From: Drosophila persimilis
Taxonomy: Eukaryota; Arthropoda; Insecta; Diptera; Drosophilidae
Length of the DNA stretch: 64,000 nucleotides
Assembly: GCF_003286085.1 (NCBI RefSeq)
Contig: NW_020825330.1
Span: 62,001-126,000, forward strand
Direction: 5' to 3'
Positions 48,462-60,400 of this stretch are shown here, in pieces. The position numbers and the translations under genes were made by a program. Position 1 is the stretch's first letter. The number at the start of each line of letters is the position of its first letter. The notes beneath the pieces were generated by a model. It searched no databases. It was given only the letters and a program-made list of their open reading frames with translations, and was not told where the DNA came from.

Positions 48462-51400
48462 CTATTCATCGGAGACGGCGCGTAGCTGCTGCTGCTGGTC
48501 CGTGGACGATGATTCTCCGCCGCTGGGGATCTCCTCTTCTTCGGAGTAGTCCTCGTCGTGGGTGTGTGTCACCACAGTGGGCGTCGAGGGGCGTGTGTGG
48601 ACAATGGAGCTCTATGGGATGGATTCAATAGGAGAGATTCCATGTGGAAAAGGAATATTCTAGACACTTACAGCACGATGCAGATCCTTGGCATCCTTGA
48701 CGACTTGATCCTTGATGGCGTCCTTCATGTCATTGCCGGAGGTGCAGCGCGGTGCCTCCTCGATGGATGGAGCCGAGGGAGGCGGCTGGTGGGCCTGGTC
48801 GTGGGCAACCGTTGACTCGTGCGGCAGCAGCATGGCGGGAGCGCGGAACATGTACGAGAACGGGTAATAGATGAGGTTGAGCAGGGTAGCGGCGTATACG
48901 TCGGCGTACCGCACCACCTGACTGGAAAAGAAGGTCTGGCGGGAGCCGGAGCGGAAGAGCGAACCCATCATTCCGTAAGACATGTCCATCTTATGGGTCA
49001 CGTCCCGTATGCACGTCCGCAGCTGAGAGATGTCCGGCTTTTCCTTGGCACTCGAGTCGAGGTCGCGGTAGAGGTCGCCAAGCTTGATGTCGAGGTTCTG
49101 TAGTTCCGCGAACAGCTGGCACTCGTCCGTCCACACGTGAAGCTCCCGCACCAGCTCCGGCACGATGAGGAAGGTGCGCCAGCCCCGGATCTTCTTCGAC
49201 TTGAGGATGTCCCCGAAGATGTGGTCGCCTACGTAGAGCACATCCTTGCCCTTGGCGTTGATGAACTTGGTAAACAGCTCGCATGATCCGCCTGAGTACA
49301 CCTGCCCTGGTTGTAGAGGCCCAATGTGTGTGCCGATCTTTAGTCCTCCCGTCTTCGTGTCCACCTGACGCAGCACGGTGCCCTCGTCGAAGAAGAGCGG
49401 CTTCCGTGCATCTACCACGATCACATCGAAGTAGCTCTTCCAATCCCTGTGCGGTTCCTCCGGAGTGGCCCCGTGGGGGAAGTCGAACAGGTACGACATG
49501 ATCTCGTTGGTGTAAGTGTAATCGCTGTTCGTGAGCATAAAGAGCTTTGCTCCGGACTCCCGAATACGTGAAAGAACCGTTGGCAACCTTTCGTCTTTCT
49601 TCACATAGTGAGCCATGTTCTGGAAGATGGAGGTCAGATGGGTCAGAAATGGCCTTGAGGTCCTGGGGGGTACTTACCTGAGTGGTTCGACGCTTGAGGT
49701 CACCATCGGAATGCACCCAGTCGACGGCACGACGTACGTCCTGGAAAATGGACTTGTACGTGAAAAGGAAATCGCCAGCTTTGATGCCGCGTTCCACGCT
49801 GAGAAAAGAGAACGGAGAAACGGAGACGAAAGAGAGAATAGAGCGAGCAGAGCATAGAAGAGAGAAGGGAATCTGGACTGAGGAGGATAAGGATGGAGGG
49901 CATGAAACTTACCGCACAAATTCGTTGCTGTTGTTAAAAAAGTCAGTGAGACAGGCGAGCAGATAGGTCTCCGGCAGATTGAAGAGTGTGTTCAGGACAT
50001 AGACACGCGACTCGTCCAGTTTGAGAAACTTATTGGGATATAGCTCGTATACCTGGTGGCTGTGCGGGAAGATAAATTGTCCGTTAGGTAATCCAAACTT
50101 CCTTTTTCTAAGGTTCCACTTACTGCTTAATGAATTCAAAGCCATGCACACAGACCAAGATATTGCCGTAGGCATCAACCTTCAGCAGATTGCCATAGAG
50201 CGTGTCAAACCAGAGACCGCGCACAGGGAACGTGGGATCGTACTCAAATTGCAGGATCTCCTTGGGATACCCCATCGACACGAGGCGCTCTTTGACCAGA
50301 TTGAAGCCCAGCTGCTCGTACTGCGGAGACTTGTACTCTTCAAAGAGAAAGGGAAATGGAAACCAAAAAGGGGAAGATGCATCCATTTGGTCATTTGCCA
50401 GTGATATGAGATGGGTATAAGTATAAACCTACCTGCCAGTGTGTAGTCCATGTCAAAGCCATAGTACTTGATGTTCTCCAGATGAAGGGATCTGTTCACG
50501 AATACTCTGCGGAAAGAAAAAGAGAGCCAAACCAAAAGGCAAAACATATTCAGAATTTGAGAATATTGTAGATGCATTTTCCTGCCCACATTCAGCAACC
50601 GAGAAATTTAGCACAATTTGTTGCATACTCTCAGACGCTGGGTAAGAAATAATACCAAGAATTCTTTTTCATATTCCCGGGCGTGTGCCTGGGAATTTGA
50701 GCTGTTTTTGCAATTCAATTGCATTGCAATAGACCACTGAAAGAAAGGACGATAAAGTGACATCTACAGGTTCACCGATTTGTTAAGTTTTTATACCCTA
50801 TACTCCAAATGAGTATTGGGGTATATTAGATTTGTGGTGAAAGTGGATGTGTGTAACGTCCAGAAGGAATCGTTTCCGACCCCATAAAGTATATATATTC
50901 TTGATCAGCATCAATAGCCGAGTCGATTGAGCCCTGTCTGTCTGTCCGTCCCCTTCAGCGCCTAGTGCTCAAAGACTATAAGAGCTAGAGCAACGATGTT
51001 TTGGATCCATACTTCTGTGATATGTCGCTGCTACAAAAATATTTCAAAACTTCGCACCGCCCACTTCCGCCCCCACAAAGGACGAAAATCTGTGGCATCC
51101 ACAATTTTAAAGATATGAGAAAACCAAAAACGCAGAATCGTAGGGAATGCCCATATCTTTTAGACTGCAGAATCTGAATTGGATCGTATTATTATTATAG
51201 CCAACATCAAGAAAACAATTTCATTTTTTCTCGCCCTGTCTCTCTCTAACACACACGTAGCATAGGCGGCTTTGCTTAGAGTAAAACATTAGCGCCTAGA
51301 TCTCAGAGACTATAAAAGCTAGAGCAACCAAATTTGGTATCCACACTCCTAATATATCGGACCGAGACGAGTTTGTTTCAAAATTTCGCCACACCCCCTT

Positions 51401-54400
51401 CCGCCCCCGCAAAAGATGCAAATCTGGGGATATTCACAAATCTCAGAGACTATTCAGGCTAGAGTAACCAAATTTAGTATCCGCACTCCTGTCAGATCTC
51501 ACTATAAAACGTATATCTCAATACGAGGATATTGAGGATACGAGAAAACTAAAAACACAGAATCATAGATAATGCTCATATCTATCAGAGTGCTAAATCT
51601 GGATCAGATCAGATCATTTTTTTAGCCAAAAGGAACAAATCAATTTGCACTGGCTACGCAGCGCCCGACGTCACGCTCAGACTGATTTTCTGTCTCTCTC
51701 GCACGCACTCTTTGTCGTGTCGTTTAATATTAGCGGCGTCTGCCGGAGGAGAGCCATACTGACTTAGTATCGGGTATAACCGTAGAGTTGCGGTGTTCGC
51801 AGCAACTCACAACGTTCCCCCTCGTTTTCATTAATTTTGAGTTTAATATTTTTTGTTCCGAAATAATTATTATAATATAATTATTTATGGATTATTATTT
51901 AATAAAAATGAATACAAATAATTATTATCACCGAAGAATCAGCTCCTTGAAACTTAAAGTTTTTATTGTGTGATTTTTAGAATAGAACATACACTGCCCA
52001 AAATCACACTTTTCCCCACTATTTCCACAAAGATTGATCCGTTTATATGTACATATTTCCATAGATAACTGATTAGTCTGATGACAAAGGCTTATCAATG
52101 CGAATCAGGCCCACACGATCTATCAACCGATCATCGATCTATGTTTAGATCTGAGGGCCAGAGGTTTATCAGCCCTCGCCGCTGCTCGATGACTGGACCA
52201 ATCGCTTGGCAAATGGCGTGTAAAAACGAACGCCAACTGAGGCAACAGGAAACGGACGATGGAAAGTGGCGTGAAAAGCATGCGACATTCAATTTTCAAC
52301 ATTGTCGTTCCTCTTTGATGGTTCTACTTTGACCCCCTGGCTCCACCGCTTAAGGCACTCTCAAGCTAAATTCGCTGCGGCGGCTGTGGCTTCAGCGACT
52401 GCGGTTAGCAATTAATGTAAAAAAACTTGTTGTGGGCGGCCCCAGCGTTACGCCCGTTTCGACTATGGCTGCTGACAGACTGGCCTCCGGGCTAGGCTTT
52501 GCCACCGCTACGCCCATCGCCCATCGCCCATCGCCCGACGAGCCGACCGCAACCGCGTTTTTGTGGAAAAACTCATTAGCAGAGCGCGCGAGCTTAGATA
52601 TGGGAAGATGTTTTCTGATACACTCTCTCTCACGCGCGTCATCGTGTGGATGGTGACAATCGAGAATTCAACTAATCGATTTACTATCGAGGATTCACTC
52701 GGGAAGGGATTGATCGTTGGAAAGAATGAAGATACAGCATGCATACCTTTTTTTACATGTCTCTCGCTGAAAGGGCATTCAAATATCGTTATTTTTGGGT
52801 CTTTCCTCTTTTTCGCGAAATTCTTCCCTTTGATATTGGGGACACTTTTTTATGGCCCCCATATCTGGGGTTCTCTTCCTCTCCTCCTCTGCTCTATGCC
52901 GTCTGGTGCGTTATTTATTCTGCTGCTGTCCCTTTTGGCAGTTCTGTTCTGCAGTTCACTTGAAAATTTGCCAAATAAGCGAAAAAGTTGCATCCTTTGT
53001 GTTGGGCTTATGATCTTACGAGTTTTTGTGGTCTCCATCTCCGCTTTGTCTCTTTTTTAACCCAAATTCGAACAGAATGCATAAATCTCGAGGATAACAA
53101 CAAACTCCACACACCAAAAGTAAAGAGGGGGGAAAGGTCATGGGTGGCCAGGGTCATCGCATAATTAATTTTTTCCAACAGCAGAAGCATCAGCGCTGCC
53201 AATTTTCACACACGCCAGACGCCAGAAGCGCGGACCAGGACAGGAGAGGAGAACTCCTTGAAAGTTTTTTGAAATGGCCCACGTGTTGGCGACAGGCAAA
53301 GCTGAATCAGCATCGAGAGGAAAAAGAGTTCGTTGAGGTTCTCCGAAACGTCATTTGAAAACCATTTTGAGTGCCATAACTTTTACGAGATACATAGATA
53401 AACGCTTAAGAGATACTTCAGTAGGTGACTTGGAGATACAGATACACCCAAAAAGCGAAGACAATGGACAGGCAGAGTGACAGAGTTTATAGAAACGCTT
53501 TACACCTAACAGACTCGTAATCGTACTTGTACGAATGAAAATCTACGATGAATAAGAATAAGAATAAGTTTATTAGTTTGAGATTGCGGATTGCTATGAG
53601 GCTATAAATAGAGCGTCATTAATAAACGAAATGCATAAAATGAATGCAGCAAAAGCATATCCAAATCGGATGCTCCGATTCTTTTGGCCAATTGTCGCCC
53701 CAAATCGCATCGCAGTCTCAATTAAGGCGATCCCAAAAATAGACTATGCCACAATGTCAATGTCATCTCTCGTTAATTCGCATTCGTCTCCCATTTACCT
53801 GGGAGAAATGCAAAAAACGCTAGAAATAAGTGCTCTACAGCGTTAAATGATGGGGAAAGTAAATCCTCAATGGAATGGCACACTCACACTGCGTAGTATA
53901 CAGAATGTGCAACATTAATTTCGGTGGAGTTTGTTTTTCCGAATCGTTTGCATTGATAAGAGAGCAAATCGAGTGCGTCAAAAGAACTGCTGCTGTTTTC
54001 TTTTCTGTTTCTGCTTCGGTTTCTGCTGCTGATTGCAGATTGTTTTGTTCAGTCAGCGATCGGTGATCAACGATCGACGATCAATATTTGTGATTTGATT
54101 CGCCCAGAGGTCAGTCATCATCCGTGTCTATCGGACTCGTGGATCGGTGCATTGATTGTATTTTGAAGGCTGATATGCACTGCACTGTACAGTGGAAGAT
54201 CGGAGGAACAATCTGGAAGCTCTGGCCCTCACTTACGCATTCAGTGGCTGCTGTTGCATGCCACTTACTGCTGCTGCTGTTGCTGCTGCTTTTGTTGCTT
54301 TTGTTGCTGCTAACAAGGCCGTTTCCGTGTCAGTGTCGGTGTCAGCTGTCTTGCCAGTGACATTTGTGGCATGCTGCTGCTTCTGCTGGTCATCCTGCTG

Positions 54401-57400
54401 CCTTAAGCCGCTGTCTCCCACTGTTTTTGTTGCATGCCAACTTCTTTCGCAGCAACAGCAGCAGCATCCACTGAGGCTGCAGAAACTGTACTCCAGATGA
54501 CGGCTGTGGCTGTTGCTGTTCCTGTTGTGCATTGCGGAGGATCCTGGCCAAACGACAATCGCAATGAATAGTGGATGAGGGGAGGGGGACTGGGTGGGGA
54601 CTGGGTTTGGACTGGGTTGATGTTTTCTATGAAAAGTGTTTGCGCATTTGTGTCTTTTCTGCACAGCTTTCAACTTCATTTCATTTCATTTGTTGTGCTG
54701 CTGTTGCTGCTGCCGAAAATGGGAATTTATGGCTGAAAGCTTATCGTATTCGACCCTTTCCTGTGGCCCGAGAGGAACGAGGAAAGGTCTTGCCCCGCCA
54801 TCAAGGCTGTCAAGTGCTGCTGCTAGTCGCTGTATTCGCCACAAAAAGGGTCTGCTGTGAAACTGCAGCTGAAACTGCAACTGCAACAGCAACAGCAACA
54901 GCGAAAACAACAAAAATAGCCAAAGCAAAAGCATTAGTTTTGATTAGATTTACGCAATTGCTTGCCACCAGTAGTATGTGGCACCACCAGGACCCCCCTC
55001 CAGAAGGAGCAGCAGCAGGACGAGCATTGGCTGGAGGAGCAGCAGCAGCAACAGCAGCAGTGGCAGCATCACATAATGGTCATAGCTCGCTGTCATCCCA
55101 ATCATCCCCCCTCTTCGAATCCCTAAGGGAATTTCTCAGGGCCGATTTCCTCGCTTGTAAAATCAAAATTCATATCATGCCAATGGCCGAATGCAAGTTT
55201 ATCAATTTCTGTTGCCATTTCCCGCGATTCCCGATTTCCTCACTCATTTTCCCCCACTTCCTTCTCAGACACGTCCAACGTACGCAACGTCGCCCCCGTC
55301 CCACGGCCCATGCCCCACGTCCACGCTTGCCCCATTGTATTGCATTGCTGTCGTTTCTATTTGCAACCCAGTCCGCGCATCATTGTCATCGTTCTCTCAA
55401 CGCCCAACGTCTCGTAATGAGTGCAACAGTAGTTATCCCCCGATTGAGATTTTTAGCATCAAATTTACTGCTGATGTTGGCGCTGCCACGTGCCCCACAT
55501 GCTCGTACCTTAGAGGGAGTGATAGATTGCAGCAGCTGGTCAGAGAGTTAAAGCGCCCTTTTGTATGAGTCTCAAGTGCACCAGAAGGTATCGATGGCAG
55601 AACATTCGATTTGAAAAGAAAGAAGGACAGATCCGCAGCAAAAACCATTCATCCCGGACGAATTTTACCTCGAGCGGAAGAGAGGAAATGGTTTCCCAGT
55701 TAACAATTGAATTGGTCCCTCAACTAAATTCATGGAAAGGTCGAGCATCCGCCGCTTTATACTCCATTCAGCTTTTATCAGAGAACAAGAGAAGAGAGCG
55801 GTGAAGCTGTCCATCAGTGCCTCTTGTTCAGGCCCAGCCATCCCTTAGAGCTCCAACGATACTCCAGTCCATTGCTAATTGAATGGCCTTGGCCATAGGT
55901 AATACTTGCCCCATCCCCTCATCCCCCCCTTCACGCCTCAAACCTCAATTCACAATAAGAAGGTCGTGGATGGCCAGGATCTGTGCTTAGAGAACTCTCT
56001 GTAGCTTGGATGCCAATTAAAATCGAAACATTGCTGCGAGGGCCCCCAGCATCCAATCATCAAAACCTCCGACAATCTCCAGCGGTCACAATTGTGGCGA
56101 TAATTGAGTTAATAAGCATAACCACAAAACCAAATAGTCGTCGAGGAGCCCACGCACATGTGGATGGGCAGAGAGAGAGGGAGACACTTTCGCACACACA
56201 CACACACACATGAGAGAACGTGGCACACAGCAGATGCGGGCAGAGCGTAACAAGAGCAGCAGATGCTTACACTAGATAACACGAAACCCAGGGACTGGAC
56301 TCTGTTTTCCGAAACCCTTCGGTGTGAAGTGATTTCCCCTCGTAGGTCCTTTCTTTGCCAGATCGGCGATGGATTGAGATTGTATTTAGATTCAAGGCCC
56401 TTCAAAGTTATATTTCCAGTTCCGTGATGTCGAGTGTAAGCAGAAGAGCAGTTGAGGAGCAATTCCCAGTTCACTTCCGACACGGGTTTACGCCTAATTA
56501 AAGCCCTAATTGGCACACACACACTTGCAACAGCGGCACAACAGCAGCAGCAGACCCAAGAAGATGGAAGGTGCAGGATAGAGTAGAGTGAGAGTATACA
56601 CGGAGATTGGGGATACCGAAGAGGAGTCTTTTGGGGCACAGTACAATGAGAGCACACGGGAAAACACCAGCCCGAACCGCACTCGAAGCGAACACAAACT
56701 GAGGGGCAGCCACCATCAAAACCCCAAAACGAACCTCAAAACGGAACCGCCACTAACGACCCATCATCCTCTCCGTTCTGTTCTCCGTCGTTCCATATAC
56801 CGTTCCATCGCTAATATTCGTCCCCAAAGTGGGGCTTAAGCGCCCCTCCCGCCGCACTCTGTCATGCGTGTGACAATTCTTCGGCTCTCGCTTTCCGAGG
56901 GAATAAATATTAATAGTAAACACTTTCAATTTTTAGCCCAAGGGCCAGACATCGCGTGCGGCCTTGACGGAAGGGATTCGGGATGCGGAATGGGGAATGG
57001 GGGTCGCAATTTATTAAAGGCACTAAGGCATGTGAATCGCTGGCTCAATTAGGCAGCGTAGGCAACCAGAGTGTAGAAACCATACACACTGTTTTTCCAG
57101 TGTGTGTCCCCCATTCCTACATTCAATTCTAATGCGATTAATCCGGCACTTCCATGGGGGGATTCCATATCCCCTAGCAGATTTAATTAAGACGCTACCT
57201 TCGGATCACAGTTTAAAGTTCACATCGGCATGGCCCCCAGAATGTCCATTAGAACTCGTGTTGTTGCGGTCAAGGACTCATGGATGGTTCATTCAGAGTA
57301 AAAGTGATCCTTTCTCCTTTAAAGGAATAAAGTTTCCACTCAAACAGTGCTCAATGCTCTTCTTGATCGTCTGGTGCTATTCTTTTGGGCTCCAGGATGC

Positions 57401-60400
57401 AATTGTGTCAGGCACACACTTGCCGAACACGCGTTAGCACCGCTTATCAGAGCAGAGGATATGTGATTTGCATTTTAATGATGCAATGCCAAGGAGAGAC
57501 TCGCATTTATAGTGTCAAGGCCAAAGACAAAGCCAGAGCCATAGCCATAGCCACACGCCGTATGCCACGCCCACCAATCATGGACCTGTCAATTTGCATA
57601 AATGTCATAAACAAAAGAGGCGACCACGACGCCAACGGCAATAGCAACGGCAACAGCAACAGCAACGGGCAACATATTCAAGAGCGAAATGCCGAATTAA
57701 ATATTACATTGACCATGAAATCGCCTGCTCCCTCCCATATCTTCCTCTACATCTGCATCTCACATCTGTGTCTATACGATGAAAAATCAGGTGAATATAT
57801 GTATTCTGAAACAAGTTTATATCAAGTACTTATGCAGATTTCATGTGGCAAGTGACAATGTTTTTCCAATTTCCAATTGCGACAACAAATTTGTTTATTT
57901 ATTCATTAATCAAAAATTTTTGCTTTCTAATCAAAACATAATCTTCAGGCTTTGGGCGGTGAAAAGTAGGCGCGGCTCAGCCCACACACAACGACACAGC
58001 CAGAATGGAAACGTCAGAGAAATACATGTGTTTATATATTATCTATTAATTTAGATGCGAAGTAAGTCCTAGAGCAGTTTTGTGCAGAATATTTTCCAAT
58101 TGCCAATTTATTCACGATACTTGTTTGTAATTCTCTTCTATCCATTGTGGGCGGTGGCCACAAGTAGGAGGAAGGGTCTTGCATGCAGCGAAATATATTA
58201 TAAATGAAAAAGTTGCCGCAATTAAAGAGGAAACTGCATAAAACATAAATAAATATATATACCAATGTGGCACTGGAGGAGGGTCCATGGGGGGACGTTG
58301 GACCCGAGGCAGACAAAAAAATATTAAAATATATTTTTCTCATGTGAATTTCAATGGAATGCAAATTGCATTTATGTTTTTCTGCTGCTGCTGATGTTGC
58401 AGTTGAACCTGGCCCCAGGTCCTGCTCCTGCTCCGACGCTCCATGTCGAGCTCCTGTCGACGTTCGCGGTGTTTCCGTTTCCGGCTACGCAATAAAAGTT
58501 GCCAACTACGTGACCCCACCCACCAATCCCAGAGGGCTGCAACAGGGAGGAAGAGGAAGGATATTTCTGATATAAGACAATCCTGACTCTGAGAGACAAC
58601 CCAAAGGTGAAGTTGCCACAGACAGGTTCCCACGGAACGGAAATAGGGAGGACATTGTTTGCATTCGAAAGTGCCAGAGGGAGGAGAAAATTGAGACTTC
58701 ATGCTGCAGGTCACGTCTTGCGCCTGAATTAAACCGTTATGTAAGAGGGGTTGGGGGTTGGCGGTTTGTGGTTGTGGCATAAATATGTCAATTCAATCTG
58801 TCAATGATTGAAATTATTGAGGGGTTGAAGAGGCGTCGGGTAGGGGATGTTAGCGACAGGCGGGGGCAAGGCAGCCAATCAGTTCTGATTGGAGGCACAG
58901 ATTAGGGGGCAGCGACTCATTAATGCAAATGTCACGTTGAAAGCCCCACAAATTTGCATTAATTGAGAAAAATACAAAAAAAAAAAAAAAAAACAGGAAA
59001 ACCCTCCCAAGAGGTGTGCAAGAGGTTGCGGGTTCGGAGGGGAAAGGTGTAAATAGCGACTGCAATTAGGCAGAATGCCAGACAGCTTTTGGGGCGAGTA
59101 CATATCTCTATCTCTGCATCGGCATCTGTACTATCTGTAGCCAAGGGCATGTTCATAACTGTGTAAACAGCCGATGGGACTGTCAACAGACGCCGCCTGA
59201 ATATTCCCTAGGCCACCTTGCCACCCTTGTGGCACTTCCTGCACGCTCTAAAGTATGCAACAAGAAATGCCCAATCGACAGGAGGAGAGTTTTCCTTCCG
59301 CCTTCGACACGAAATATTCTCTGTGTCTGATGGGAATCAGATTCCTATCACCGCTAAGAATCACCAACTAAATCCAAATGATGATGAATCCACTGAAGAA
59401 TAAGGCTAATAGGCTGATAACAGAAATATTGTACAGGGTATCATTATAGTAGATTCTACAATTGTTACCCAAAAATTACTCAGGGATAGATAAGAGCACT
59501 TGGATGATTCAATTCGAGGGAGAGAGAGAGAGAGAGAGAGAGGGACAGTGAGTACTCACCTGTGACCCAGCTCCCGCTTGTGGCCATGGAAACTGGCGAC
59601 CCCGTCGAGGCCCATCGCCGCCAGTCCATTCAAGACCGACTGATCCATGTCCGTCTCCCCAATAGTTTGTGTCCGCTCCCGTGTGGAAATTGTGGAACTG
59701 GAATGATTCTGCTGCTTCGGCTGCGGCATTTTCCGACGGAGGAGCAGGAAGTGCTCAAGAAGAATGCCAAAAATTCGGCGCGGCGTCGCTGCTGCTACTG
59801 ATACGAGAGCAAGAGAGTGTGTGGGAGGAGAGTGCGTGGCAGCAGACGGCAGACCTGATAAAGAGCGATAAAGATCTTATCAGGTGGCGGACGTCACGAC
59901 GGCACAAACGGAAGAGAGTGAGGAGAAGAGAGGCTTGGAATGATCTCGTGCGTGGCAGAGTTTTCCCCACTGTCGGCTTATCACGGGCCGAACCACGATC
60001 GGAACAATTCCAGTAATAACAGAAACAAAAAGGAAAAACAATATCTCGGACTCGTTATGGGGCGTTTCGGCAAAGCGAACAATTTCAGTCAACGTTCGAA
60101 TTTCAACTGAAAGTGCAATATAGAAATGGAGGAAGGAAGCGGTGGAAGAGGCCCCACCAGACCCAAGCACCGCCAACAGCACCAGTACCAGCAGAGCGAG
60201 TGCGAGAGAGCACCACATACAAAAAGGTGTGTGTCATTTAAGGTATGGCATACCCACTCTCTCACTCTCTGTGTCACATTCAAATGTAGCTGTAGCAAGA
60301 TGGCAAGACTAAAAGATCCAATTCGAGAGTGCGCTCTTCAAGAATGTCTCACCCTATACAATATACACCTTTGCTCTGGCAAAGCAACTGGCGCAAACGC

